Source of the DNA: Limnoperna fortunei
Lineage: Eukaryota > Mollusca > Bivalvia > Mytilida > Modiolidae
Assembly: GCA_944474755.1 (NCBI GenBank)
Contig: OX104113.1
Coordinates: forward strand, 46,068,980 to 46,132,979
Length of the DNA: 64,000 nt
Reading direction: 5' to 3'
Below, piece after piece: positions 44,876 to 56,968 of the stretch. Under the pieces are notes generated by a model that saw only the letters and a list, made by a program, of their open reading frames with translations, did not search any database and was not told where the DNA came from. The position numbers and the translations under genes are program-made. The first letter of the stretch is position 1. Each line of letters begins with the position of its first letter.

Positions 44876-47249
44876 CTGAAATATATTAATTCGCCTAGAA
44901 ATAACCAAGTTAAGAAAAAAGACCGAAACAAATAATACTGACAATTTAGATAAACTAAAAAATCCATATGGTATCATTTGCCAGGTAACCGATTAAATAT
45001 ATTACAAAACGAAAGATTTTAATTACGAATAATAATAAACATATACCTTTAGTAAAATCCAGCGAGTTAGTGCTAGGAGTTGACTTGAAGGCAGATTCCG
45101 GAGTTGTACTTGGCGAGGTGTAGACTATTAACGACTGAGTAATAAAAATTACTTGGTTCTTCTCAGTATAAAGTATCTTGTACACAGAAATCGAGTCGGG
45201 GCCTCCGCAAATTTGACCCATGTTCCCAGAACAAGGAGAATAACAGTTACTATTTGGTTGTAAATAACCAGTTGATATTGTGTCGTTTCCACAAAAGCAA
45301 TCCGTAGCATTCTGGAAAAAATAGAAGTACATATATATGATCCAGTTTTTGGTAATTTGGTTATCACGTTACAGGTATCATTTATGTCCACACAATGAAC
45401 AGAACAAAAATAAAACCAATTCCGCCTAAAACACTTTGACGTCATTTGTTCTACTCATTTGCCAGACACTATCCTCAGCGACTGGCAGTAAGAAAGCACT
45501 GATTATATTTTATGACATTTTAACAAAAACCAAAAAATAAAACCTTTTTGAAAAAGGCTTGAAAATTTACACTGTAAGTATAGACATTAAAGGTACAAGA
45601 AGTAATGGTATACTATTTGCTAGACAAACCTGTGTTCCTGCATACAAGAAAGCCACTTTACAAAAATTCATACAGCTCTCTAATGTTAAGATTGGCGAGT
45701 TTACTTTTTGTAAGCCGGATAGCAAGTTCCTTTTTGGATTAAAATAACAGCCGACAAAAGAATAACATAAAACAAAATTTAAAAAAACATCTAATGATAA
45801 AACCGTATTATTGTATTGGTCTGGAATCCCCGTATGTGTACAGTTAAAAGTTTCTGGCGTCAACGTTTTGATTTATATTACCAATATCGTCACTGGAATA
45901 AGATGAAGGTTTTAGAAAATTTTGAATATTATTATTATTATGTAAATTACTGTTAATAGTACATGTAAAACTGCGTTGAAAGTAGGACAGCCGGTTTTTT
46001 TTCTTTTACTGCTTTTAATTTTTTCAATTTCAAACATTTTCAACCTTTTATAAAATTAAATTTATATCCGAATTTGATCCAGATTCTTTAAATTTATGTA
46101 TTATATATTTTTAACGTTTTATTTTTGACGTGATAAGGACACGTTAGAATATGTGATCGAACTATTTGCAATAGATGGCGGACTAAAAAGAATTGTCAAC
46201 TTACATGTAGCTAATGAGCAAAACAATGAACTAATCAGTCTAAATTGCATGGGAAGAAGATAAGCCGAAAATTTAACAAGGATTTGGCGATAAATAATAG
46301 AACAAAAGCCTAAATGCCGGTCACCTAAAAAAACCACTCACTAATCCAATGTACGAAACCTCGGAGGTAACAACCCCATCCGGTGAACGTCTCTGTAAGA
46401 GTCTTATTTTCCATGGTTGGGGTGGCCAAATTTAGCGTTGTTAAATTGAGAAATAAATGTACTTAAACGTATTATAATACAACCGGTATTTCTATGGTTG
46501 TTAAGTATTTAAAATAAGCTTTAAGACTGGCTAAAGAATTTGTCTTTCGTGAGACATGTTGTATACTCCGGCACATGTAACATTAATATCGAATCTTCAT
46601 TGTTCATACCAAAAGTATAACAAATTACAACTTTGAATGTTTGTTTGTTTCATTGAATGGTATTTGACGCCAAATGGCAATTTTCCAGCTATATCAACAC
46701 GTACAGTCCTTTTTTTGGGAGAGAAGGCAGGAGTACCCGTAGAAAACCCCCAATCTCCGGTAGTTAAACTGGCAATCCTATCAATTAAGATTTGAGTCGA
46801 GTACACCCTGCCCGTAGTGAGAATCGAACCCGCAACCTCGGTGTTGACATACCACGTGATACATGTAAATAGACAATGACTAACTTAAAACTATGTTTTC
46901 ACCACTTTGATTAATAAGCAATGTAGATCTTGACTAATAGAAAAGAAATCTATTGAAACTCCAAAGAAAAATATTTTATAGAAACACGTTATGGACACAT
47001 CTGCTCTTATGGACATTAGACATTAAATACAATCACATTATTACAACGAAGATTGACTTTCGTAAATGTCAAAAAACCTGTTAAAATAATATTACATTAT
47101 TTCTGCATTTTTTCGTAAGCATATACATGCATGATAAGAAACAACTTATCAATGAAAAATGATATTAAAGATTCAAATTATAACTTACTTGTAGTCATCG
47201 CAATGGAAATGCAACAGCAAAAAATTAGTATCAGTGTTGACATTTTCAT
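44598..47249 (-). CDS. Gene D: secreted WSC-PAN protein, complete (4 exons)
   Basis: Exons 47249-47189, one ending at 45630, 45311-45047 and 44875-44598 give about 254-275 aa. The uncertainty is the exon 2 acceptor: 45790, 45820 and 45853 are all in frame. Residues 1-20 (MKMSTLILIFCCCISIAMTT) are a signal peptide. A complete WSC domain follows (VGCYFNP..LESCMNFCK, then TDCFCGNDT..CYSPCSG..QICGGPDSISVY) with eight Cys. Then comes a Ser/Thr/Pro linker and a PAN/apple-like Cys module (CAVKCKQNERCARFNV..NQCDLF). The stop is TAA at 44600-44598. Family knowledge: WSC is a putative carbohydrate-binding module and PAN binds protein or sugar. A secreted lectin-like or matrix/immune role is inferred. 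No transmembrane segment is seen. Confidence 0.82.
45047..45311 (-). CDS. Gene D exon 3 (second half of WSC and STP linker)
   Basis: 265 nt, acceptor ttttttccag, donor gtatat. NATDCFCGNDTISTG, then CYSPCSGNMGQICGGPDS completes the WSC fold. A Ser/Thr/Pro-rich linker of about 45 residues follows, suggesting O-glycosylation. Confidence 0.82.
45630..45790 (-). CDS. Gene D exon 2 (first half of WSC)
   Basis: Encodes SFVGCYFNP, then LESCMNFCKVAFLYAGTQ and exits in phase 0 at cag|gtttgt. The acceptor chosen is atcattag; acceptors at 45820 and 45853 would add 10 or 21 residues in frame. Confidence 0.7.
46637..46862 (-). repeat. SINE-A, 5'-truncated
   Basis: tttgtttgtttcattgaatg tail side through gtgagaatcgaacccgcaac to accacgtgat; the head end is missing. 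Confidence 0.78.
47189..47249 (-). CDS. Gene D exon 1 (signal peptide)
   Basis: 20 codons plus one base to a gtaagt donor, phase 1. A second ATG lies two codons downstream; either start gives a good signal sequence. Confidence 0.75.
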
Positions 47250-47632
47250 GTTGAAAGCAACAAAAATAATAATTGTGCATTGTATGTCCACTTATAAAGA
47301 ACTGTAAAAGTACTTGACGTTTGTTAATTAAAAAAGTTATAAAGGAAATACTACCAGGAAAATTGCGGGGATGTTAAGAAAAACAATGATCAAGCACCAA
47401 TTGTTTCTTCCTAAAAACATACAATAGAATTAATTGTTTATAAATCAATATTAAGCTAGCATTTATTGGCTAGACATATGGCATGGAATTTATATACTAT
47501 TTCACTTGTTATGCGTCCGTTTCCGACTGATAAGGGAGGTCGATAAACATATGCCTCCGTTTATAACATTTGCAAGACCAGTACAAGTTCCTTATTTCAA
47601 GTACATTCATGCAATTTGTGTCAAAAAAGGTT

Positions 47633-47976
47633 TTTTGTTTGAATGCTGTTTAACGCCACTTTAGCTATTTTTCAGGTATATCATGGCGTTCAGTTTTTAT
47701 TGGGGGAGGAAGCCGGAGTACCTGGAGAAAACCACCGAACGTCAGTAGGAAAACTGGCAATCCTTGACAATTAAGATTGGAGTCAATGTTTGTTTGTTTG
47801 TTTTATGGTGTTTAACGCCAGTTTCAGCAATTTTTCAGCTATATCATGGCGTCCAGTTTTTATTGGGGGAGGAAGCCGGAGTACCCGGAGAAAACCCCCG
47901 ACCTGCGGTAGGAAAACTGGCAATCCTTGTCAATTAAGATTGGAGTCGAGCGCATCCTGCCCGCTGTGAGACTCCA
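47633..47976 (-). repeat. Two SINE-A copies in tandem, both 5'-truncated
   Basis: 47633-47784 and 47785-47976, same orientation, joined at agtcaatgtttgtttg, consistent with insertion into the end of a prior copy. Confidence 0.8.
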
Positions 47977-48261
47977 AAAAAAAGAAAAAAGAAATAAATT
48001 TGTTTAGGCTAGACAGTTCACAGTCATGTATCATCACTGAGGTGTGATTTCGCACCACGTTTTTTTAAATAATAAACGATCAACTAGATGTTATTCAGCG
48101 GATTTTAAATTATACAGTTACAGAGTTATTTGATTTGGATCGACGCTTACATTGGTGGTAATCAGTAGGCATTGAGTCCAATCCAGATCATAAAGTTCTA
48201 AGAACTTTAATAATCTAGGAATGTACCATTAATAAGAACCAGACATAAGTTGAAAACAACA

Positions 48262-48547
48262 TTGTTTGTTTGAATATTGTTTAACGTGGCGTTTAACAAT
48301 ATTCAAACAAACAAACAATGTTGTTTTTAGCAATTTTTCAGCTGTATCATGGCGTCCAGTGTTTATTGGGGGGGGGGGGGAAGCTGGAGTACCGTGAGAA
48401 AACCCCGAAACTGGCAATCCCTGTCAATTAGGATTGGAGTCGAGTACACCCTGCCTACAGTGAGAATCGAACCCGCAATCTCAGTGTTGACAGACCACGT
48501 GATCAATAGTAGACGAACTACCTTAACCAATCGGCAACCGAGGCCCC
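48262..48547 (-). repeat. SINE-A with a foldback in its tail
   Basis: Full head (to gaggcccc at 48547). The tail has an inverted repeat of about 32 bp: attgtttgtttgaatattg against caatattcaaacaaac, between 48251 and 48325. Confidence 0.8.
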
Positions 48548-49281
48548 TTTAAGATATAAAATATATACGTAATGTTAATAAATTAAAAACACAAAATGAC
48601 AATTGTGTAAAATTAGGAAGAAAAATGTACAAAAGACATCGAGGTTTCAAAATTTTTGAACTTTTACCGAGTACTTCAGCTCTTTACTTTTATTAAAGCA
48701 CTTGCCATTCACCCCGCCAATTTCAGACGCGATTTTCTTTTAAAAAAACATTTCTCCAAAGATCGCTCGTTTATTACGTGTTCTGTATTGGGTTATTTCA
48801 AACCAGGAACCTAGAAATCAAATAGTCATACTAGTCCCAGTTCAAACCAACTGTTCTGAGAATATTCCTCATTTCCAAAAAATCCACTAAAGTCGTGGTT
48901 AACAAGATATATCCAATATGAAACAGTGTTCTAGCGCGTTGAGTACTTGTACATACCCTTCTCTTTTTTCAATATCTTTTTTACAATAACTGGAACATGT
49001 CTTCCATAATAAATCCACAATTCTAAAATTCGCCACATTCCATATTTACTGTTACCATAACGCTTTTTTCATATATCTAATTTTGGTTATATAATGTATG
49101 AATCAAGGTATTTGTGGATTGTCTTGTCGAGCTGCCATCAGCACTGGTATCTGTTTCAGCACGTTACCCCAGTGAGGCGACAGCATCTAATTTATATTGT
49201 ATATTACACAAAGCAAGAAAATCCAGCTGACTCGATCAACTCTGAGTAGTTTTACAATAGTAATGTCGGCTCCATTAATAA

Positions 49282-49603
49282 CTAAGACGTATAGATGGTC
49301 ACACCCTGTTTATTTTCAGTTTGGCACTCTGCAGATTTAAGACCTCCAAGACGTTCCGAGTGGGGAAAAGCTTCTACCCATGTGGGGTACTGGAGTAGGC
49401 CAACGTTACATCGGAGCAGCCCGGCCGTTAGTAGGACATATCCTGCCGAGTTTTTTGTCCAGGTATCCCTAAGGCCGGGCTTCGACAAAACCACCATGGT
49501 GGAGTCCATGGACTACTAACCCTAACAACCGTCCGACCGAGGGTATCAATTTATCAGTGTAGGACGTTAAAAACCCCAATCATCATCATCATCATCATCA
49601 TCT
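49282..49603 (+). repeat. SINE-like repeat with (ATC)n tail
   Basis: GC-richer 300-bp block with ccatgtggggtactggagta, ggccgggcttcgacaaaacc and a tail of aggacgttaaaaaccccaat plus seven ATC units. Tail style as in molluscan SINEs. Confidence 0.55.
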
Positions 49604-50659
49604 CATTTTCAGTTTATTTTTATTAATAACATGTCAAGTACTATAGTGTAAAATAGCCAAATTAACACAATGTATTCCTAAATTATTACAGTTCAACAAT
49701 ACACAATAATGGTCCATGGGACCAAAATTATGTGCACTAGAGCGAGCTCGTTGCGAAGGACTAATAAACGTGCAATCAATTGATCTTTACACTTAAAGTT
49801 AGATCGATGCAATGTGTCATATCTGATGCTACTAGATAGAACATAACAGTTTTTTTCGAAATCATAAATATTTCACTGAGAGGGTTTTTTGGTGCAACTC
49901 ACGTTGAAATATTAGTATGAAGAAAAGAAAGATAATTGTATTTAATTATAGTGATACAACTTGACCATAAATACGTTGGAACTTTTTCTGGTTTAAAATA
50001 AAATGTTTGCCTGGTGCACCAGACAGCCTTAATCAAAGAACACACGTCAAATGTACCCACAAAATTGTCGGAACTCTACAAATAATTTATTTTGTTTTAA
50101 TATTCCATTCGAAACACTAGTTTACTTGTAAATCCAACACCTAGACAAGCGTTATATACCTGCGAGATCTGGCGAATAGAGAACAACTTGGTCACAATCA
50201 GTATTGTGCACTAGAGATCTAGCGACCGCTTGTTAAATGTATAAAACTAAAGAAAAATCGTTTTAGCTCGGCTAGTTTACCTTGGCCCCGTCTGATTTAA
50301 CTGAACCATTTCATAACAGTAAAATTCGCAATCGAAATCAAAAAGTCTGAACCAGACAAGGGACGTCATTTAAAGCATGGACATAATTTTCCACCAATCT
50401 GCCGACTAAATAAAATATTTTAACAAAATGTCATGAGTATTTGTGGACAGCACCATTAATATATAAAACACGTTAACATCAGATCGGAATGTGTAATACA
50501 TTTTTGCTAATGACGTAAATTAGTGGTACAAACTCACAAGTGACTCGACTCTACATTACTACATGCACGTTAAAAATATATATTGTACGATAATTATATA
50601 AGAAAGAAATTAAAATAATAATATATACTGTAACTTTAAACTGTCAAGTATCATTATGA

Positions 50660-50803
50660 TTAACAACATTGTAAGATCCATTTATAATGAAAGTTCATAA
50701 CAATAAATTAACAACATTGTAAGATCCATGTATAATGAAAGTTCATAACAATAAATTAACAACATTGTAAGATCCATGTATAATGAAAGTTCATAACAAT
50801 AAA
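50660..50803. repeat. 48-bp tandem repeat, 3 units
   Basis: ttaacaacattgtaagatcc, then tataatgaaagttcataaca; three almost identical units. Confidence 0.88.
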
Positions 50804-51007
50804 TTAAACTCGACACATGTACGCAAATAATTAAACAACATGGGAACCGGCATTTAGAAAGGAAATTTGTTCAGTATAAAAACTTTTGCGACACATTAAT
50901 TAGAAATCAAGAAACGATCGAGATTTTGTCAGAAGACAATCACGATGTTTGCCGACATAATCTACATGGAATGCAAATCTTGTATTACCGTGAACATTTT
51001 TTAATTG

Positions 51008-51277
51008 TTTGTTTGTTTGTTTGTTTGATGGTGTTTAACGCCACTTTCAGCAATTTTTCAGCTATATCATGGCGTCCAGTTTTTATTGGGGGGGGGAAGC
51101 CGGAGTACCCGGAGAAAACCCCCGACCTGTGGTAGGAAAACTGGCAATCCTTGTCAATTAAGATTCGAGTCGAGTACACCCTGCCTGCAGTGAGAATCGA
51201 ACCCGCAATCTCAGTGTTGACAGACCACGTGGTCAATAGTAGACGAACTACCTTGACCACTCGGCCACCGAGGCCCC
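51008..51277 (-). mobile_element. SINE-A, full length, with 11-bp target duplication
   Basis: Best preserved copy. Exact flanks ttttttaattg at 50997-51007 and 51278-51288. A and B boxes intact. Confidence 0.9.
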
Positions 51278-51962
51278 TTTTTTAATTGTAAATAGTTTTT
51301 AAAAACAATATTACTTCTATGATAACAATATTTTGGATGCACAATTTAAATATACATAAAAATTTGAAAACTATATAATTTTTGTGCTCCATGTGTACAA
51401 ACTACAAGTAAAGAAATGAAATATATACAAGTTATATATGTATATATGATGCCAATTTCACATTCTGTGATACCTGCAGAACAGTACAGTACGTATTATA
51501 TTATTTCAGTCATATAAATTTCACAATGCTAACAAACAATCACAAAAACAAACCAAGCATAGAAAAAACCGTATATCCAAAACTAAGCATTGCAATTTTG
51601 GTAATTCTGGTATAAGCATGCGTTGGAAAGACACGATTATTGACTAACTGAAAAGAAAGCTGCTGCTAGATTTGACAAGTCTAACTTTTCATTAAAATAT
51701 GTGTTATTACATCTTCTACGTGTAGCATTATTTAGCTCTTCAAGGATTTATGTAACTTTTTATTTCTAACTGCCGTGATTTAATATACATATAACTACTC
51801 GGTTTTCTGATATATTTTTTTCAACAAGAATACAAATGCAATGTCATCACACTACTGTTGAGCAAGTGTAAATAGTCGTGCGTTTCAAATTTAGGATGTT
51901 CTTGTTCTGTGCTGCTTCACTGTTAAGTTGACATCTGATTGTAGAATCGATTTAATGAATGC

Positions 51963-52051
51963 TTAACGAACTAAGCGTGGTCTATGATGTCTGTGCCTTA
52001 TCGTCGGTAGTGCAACTTCCGCTTCTTGATCATGCGTTCTTGGTCCCGGAG
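51963..52051 (-). CDS. Gene E exon (cytoplasmic tail and stop)
   Basis: 89 nt, acceptor ttttaatag. 28 residues rich in Arg and His, then TAA. Confidence 0.7.
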
Positions 52052-54001
52052 CTATTAAAACAGTCGAAAATGAAAAAGTCGGTTACAAAATAGGTCAAGT
52101 TTATGCATAGATGCAAGTTGCAAAGTACGTCATTCAAACAAATAAACAACACTTTTCATCAGGCAGATGTTTCGATAATGCCCCTTTGATCATAATTGTT
52201 TGTTTTTAAAGTGTTCGTGTTTCAGTGAGGATCATTCGTGTATTGATGTGAACTGATAATAATTATTGTCACAAGCATTTGTTCGGAGTGTAATGAAACT
52301 AATTTAATCAAACTCTTTGAGAACGGCAAATATTTTTTTTCTAAAACAGAATTGCTATTTCTCAATAATAGAAAATTTAAACTGGCCCTACTTAAATGAA
52401 GCATTAAAATTGACTTAATTCGGGTTATAAGTTAGATTAATTCCGGGTAATAAAAAAAATATCAAGAATAACAAACATCAGTGTATAGTGCAAATTAAAA
52501 GCAGAACTGATCATTTATTTAAAATATTCCATTTCTATGTTTTATTACGTTATAAAATATGTTACTGGTATCACATATTCACAGAAAAGATCAATGCCAT
52601 TTTCCTGCTTTAAAAAATAAGTACCTGACATTCTATAAAGCAAAAATAGGGTCAAACTGTATCATTGTAAAACGCTTACCTTTAAAATAGTACCATACAA
52701 GTAAGGCAATCAGAATACAGAAGAATGCCAGACACCCTATAGCGATACCAATTAGTGAACTGTAAACAGTAAACAGAAAACGTTAAAGTATTGTAAAACA
52801 ATTGTAATAAATAGAAAAAAAAACGTAGCATTGGTTCAACATGCTAGTCTTTTATTATATGTTCCATCCATTTTATGCTGGTGGTCTAGTTTAAACATGT
52901 TCAACCGTACATCAATCATTATATTCTTCCTATTTATCCTACGTTGGGAACAATATAAAAAAACAAAAAAGATAACTTCAGAGAAGACCAATACACAGAA
53001 ATCTGTACACTAAAAACAAGTAAATAAATTAAAAAAAAATATCTATTACCTATTGTAGTAACTCGTAAACCAGCTAGTTGACAATAAGCTTCATATCATT
53101 ACAAATTACATTGTTCCTTTTTTATTGTAGGATTTAGGTTTTTGTATTGTCTGAGTTTTAGTGTCCTCGCTTCTCACATCAATCTTACCTGAAAAGTATT
53201 GCTGTTGTCCTACCGAAGTCGGGGGTTTTCTCTGGGTACTCCGGCTTCCTTCCCCAATAAAAACGGGATGCCATGATATAGCTGAATACTGGCTGAAAGT
53301 GGAGTTAAACACCAAACAAACATTATATCTTTATCAAAATTTGAAGCGTACAATGGAATATTCAGTGTTGATGTTCTATGTTAAAAGGATCTATAAAGTC
53401 AGGTTTTTATTACACTTTCTCACGAAATTATAATCAACAATCTTTTGTAGAATTTTTTGAATGGTAAGTTTTGTTTCCGCTACCTGTCGCCAGGTAAGTT
53501 TCAACTGGTTCTGCTGCTTTCTTCCCCAATACATTCATGATATTATTAACAAACTGTTGATTTTGAATAAAAACGCATTGAAACAATAAACAAAATATAC
53601 TAGTACAGGGGCGTATGATTACCCAAAAGCTGCTTTTTTGCTTACGGGTTGTTACGCCCATGCAGTATGATTAAATGCGTTTTCCATTTCAACTATATAA
53701 AAAAAAATTAATATTATTTTCGTCCTTAATTAGCTTAGAAATTTTTACTGATTTCTCGACAAAATTAGAGACTTTGTTCTAAACATGTGTACATAACGAA
53801 TACAATACTCACTCTATGGCGCCTGCGAGACTCAGTATATAATCTTCCGGTACAAATATCCGTACAAGAAAAAGTAAACCTACTTTACATACCCTACTGA
53901 GAAACAGGATGAGGTACCAGTGCATATGTATCCATCCGGGCAACACCAAACATAACCACTACATCGATGGTCGCCATTGAATGTACAGTAGTCGAGTGGT
54001 G
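51963..54001 (-). CDS. Gene E: paralogue of gene C (3 exons seen, signal exon not found)
   Basis: Exons 54001-53893, 52759-52680 and 52051-51963 join in phases 2 and 1. The ectodomain reads PLDYCTFNGDHRCSG, then WCCPDGYICTGTSSCF. The helix is SLIGIAIGCLAFFCILIALL then VWYYFK. The tail is short and basic, APGPRTHDQEAEV then RHRHHRPRLVR, with TAA at 51965-51963. Exon 54001-53893 is 109 nt with phases 1-2, exactly as in gene C; the tails are unrelated in sequence. An AATAAA lies at about 51764-51759 on the minus strand. The missing first exon should encode a signal peptide ending in phase 1; none convincing was found up to 56000. Confidence 0.72.
52680..52759 (-). CDS. Gene E exon (transmembrane helix)
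   Basis: 80 nt, acceptor ctgtttacag, donor gtaagc, phase 2-1. One hydrophobic helix of about 21 residues with a YYFK stop-transfer end. Confidence 0.8.
53203..53325 (+). repeat. SINE-A 3' fragment
   Basis: tcgggggttttctctgggta to gttaaacaccaaacaaac; lies in the intron of gene E. Confidence 0.75.
53893..54001 (-). CDS. Gene E exon (Cys-rich ectodomain)
   Basis: 109 nt, acceptor gcacttacag, donor gtatgt, phase 1-2. Seven Cys, including the CCPDGYIC core shared with gene C. Confidence 0.78.
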
Positions 54002-54212
54002 CTGTAAGTGCTTGAAATGAATGTATATCAGTCATTTTACAGAAAAACGATTCGTCAATATCGTGTGAAAAACAAATTATTGGATCGCCAAAAGAACCAT
54101 AATTAGTCGAGAGGCCTCGTATTTATGAATTATCCGACCGAATGTCCGAAACTACAGATGCATTTTCAAAATAAATATACCACCATCCATAATACCAAAG
54201 TAGAAATGAAAT

Positions 54213-54372
54213 CTGTCGTGTTGTAATGGGGTTTTACGTCATTTTCAGCAAATTTTCAGCTATAGTATGGCGCCCTATTTTTATTGGGAGATGAATCCTG
54301 GGTACCTGATGAAAACCAACGACCATCGGTGCGCAGTAAAATGCAAATCATCAAACTCATTGTTGACAGACA
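54213..54372 (-). repeat. SINE-A, internally deleted and diverged
   Basis: cattttcagcaaattttcag, ttattgggagatgaatcc, then cattgttgacagacagg. Confidence 0.65.
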
Positions 54373-54560
54373 GGTAATGAATTGTAAATTACAATTAAAC
54401 TGCCATTTGTTCTAAAAACAAATGAGGTGGTCTTTTCCTCTGTTCCTCTAAAGTCAGAAAAGTTAGGTATTGCTATGGGATTTTGTGTACATAATTCTGA
54501 TTCTAAAAATATATGGTTGCTAAGGACTTTTTATAAAACAGTAACCTTGTTGCTATTGGA

Positions 54561-54868
54561 TGACCTATGACCTTTGACATTTGGCTCAAATTGAAGCTCT
54601 TTTCCTACTGATCATGTTTAACCTATATGTTTACTATATTATCTCTAACTGTCTTCATGTTTTAACAAAAAAAACCGATTAACCGCAACCGGTCAAGGCC
54701 TGTAATCGAAAACGGTTCATCGCACAGCTTCGGGCTGATGTACCAAATGAAGGTCTCGATAAGAGAAGTATTTTCCCGATTTATTGTCTGCTTCTATCTT
54801 ATATGGTTTATGATATAGTGCTAACAAGACCTATGGTGACCTTTGACCTTGACTTTTGACCTTTGACC
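54561..54868 (+). promoter_or_regulatory. Clustered TGACCT half-sites (DR1-like)
   Basis: tgacctatgacctttgaca at 54561-54579; tgacctttgaccttgac, then ttttgacctttgacc at 54837-54868. TGACCTxTGACCT is a nuclear-receptor DR1 pattern, but such strings also arise as simple repeats. Confidence 0.3.
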
Positions 54869-56048
54869 ATTTTTAAATGTAATATATGTCACTCAGGATC
54901 AATGGTGGTGGTCCCAAGTCTCTAGGACTTCCGGTTTCTAAGAAAAAAAATTTGACGCGTTGCGACATTTTTCAGGTCAAAAATGCGTAAACAGGAAGTT
55001 GATTGGAAGAAAAAAAATTGCATGTTAAATCATCGCCATAAGACAGCCTACATGTTGTACACTTCAGATTTGAGTATCTCTTTCGGTTTCTGAGTTTATC
55101 TGCTAACAAGGTTTTCGGTGTTGGGGCAGATAACTATGTCACTAAAAATATAACAGTCTCAAAAGGTGAGTCCAGTCATCTCGTGGTATAAACGATTAAA
55201 CGTACCAAGTATCAAATTGATATGTCGAAACCACTTCTGACAAACCCATTTGGAAATTTGGGGAGAAAAAGAAAAAAAATAATAATCATAAGAAATACAA
55301 GAAGGTCTTTCCCTTGGAAAGGGGAAAGAAATTAACTACTACTACGTTGCCAAAGAGGACCCGAACTCAAATGTGAAAATGTTAGTGATTGCTGAGACGC
55401 TTTCAAAACATTTAACTTTGACTGTCTATATCCATAGAAATGTCAATAAATGAGCTGATAGGTTGTAAGCACTCATTTGAAATCAGGTGGTGGTTTTACA
55501 AAAAAAAACCGTGTGTTTCCATTAAATAAAATTTGTAATATTTGTATAACTTGGATAAGATTTGTGCCATGTTTATAGAATAATAATGGAGAAATTTAGT
55601 CATATTTCTGATGGCGCGGTATTTCAAATTACAAATTGAGTTTGGACGCTGTTATCATAACAACTCCGTAACCGCAACAGACAACGTCAGAATGAAACTA
55701 TTTTAATTCATTCCTTTTGAAACATTAAATTTGATGACTTCTTCCGTTATTTTGAATGTAAAGCGATGGCAGTCCAGAACTTACATATGAGACGGGTTTT
55801 CACCATTTTCATCTTGAGACATTACCTTCAACTTGTGATACACAAGATCATTATTTTATTTTTATTCTTAAATGAGTTTGAAACATTTTTCCGGTGGAAA
55901 TACTTATAAATCAGGGTCATTGTAATTTCCGATCGTGTATGAACAAATGTCTGTTGTTCGACATTTTAAATAATGTTCTTAAACGTTTACATTATTTTGC
56001 TATAGAAATGCATGGAAAACCGTTCCTGCCTTATGTGTTAATGTTTTT

Positions 56049-56426
56049 ATTATATGTAATACTATCATATTATGTGCATAAACTTTGACATTATATGCAT
56101 ATACTTTGTCATTATATGCATATACTTTGATATTATATAAATATACATTGACATTATATGCATACACTTTTGTCATTATATGCATATACTTTAACATTAT
56201 ATTCATATACTTTGTCATTATATGCATTTACTTTGAGATTATATGCATATACTTTGTCATTGTATGCATATATTTTGATAATATATGCATATACTTTGTC
56301 ATTTTATGCATATACTTTGACATAACATGCATATACTTTGATATTATTTGCTTATACTTTGTTATTATATGCATATATTTTGAGAGTATATGCATATACT
56401 TTGTTATTATGTGCATATATTTTATT
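56049..56426 (+). repeat. 21-bp tandem array, 18 units (left arm)
   Basis: 378 bp, 18 units of consensus attatatgcatatactttg plus two bases. Most units keep the self-complementary core atatgcatat. The long hydrophobic frames across it (ICIYF repeats) are translations of the repeat. Confidence 0.9.
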
Positions 56427-56968
56427 ATCCCCGTATCGGTATTATTCCTGGAATTTGATTGGTCAGTTACACGTCTTTACAAAACCAATATACCCGGCTC
56501 GTTGCTAAGTGATATACCCGGGTGTTGCTAAGCGTTAGTTGCACAAAAGTACTTAAGATGAGTTTATATTATAAATGGTAATCGGTTGGTGTCATATATA
56601 GGATGATCAAATCTTTAACAAAAGGTCCAAATGTGCTTTATTTTTAACAGAAAAAGAAACAAAAAATATGCAGTTTGACAAACAACGACTTCACACTATT
56701 ATGACGTCTCTGCAAGACATTCAGCGCCAAAATTTATTTCTTAAACATCTGTTTGAATCCAACAAAAAAAATGTTCTATTTCGGGAACTGTAGGGTTCTA
56801 CCAAAGGTAGTACCCTACACCTTATAAAAAGCCTCATTTTTATCAAATTTTAATCAAACTTCCTTTGATAATGATGAAAACGTCACTTTAACGTCAGACA
56901 TTGCGTTGACAAAGTACCTCAAAATGCATTATTTCAAACTAATACCGGGGATAAATTCGTTATACACG
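56427..56968. mobile_element. Insertion in the left array with short ttatcccc ends
   Basis: Starts ttatccccgtatcgg next to unit 18. A reversed ttatccccggtatt-like end lies near 56940-56960. No frame of note. Probably a small non-autonomous DNA element; boundaries are approximate. Confidence 0.35.

Noticed and set aside
49295..49519. Overlapping frames on both strands in GC-richer DNA
   Set aside because: They lie within a SINE-like repeat with an (ATC)n tail.
56049..56426. Possible CRISPR-like array
   Set aside because: Units are contiguous 21-mers without unique spacers and lie in the TIR of a eukaryotic element.
56085..56531. 148-codon frame of repeated ICIYF, and its inverted partner at 61124-61555
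   Set aside because: These are translations of the 21-bp array, which is an exact number of codons long and so stays open; no start context, no domain.
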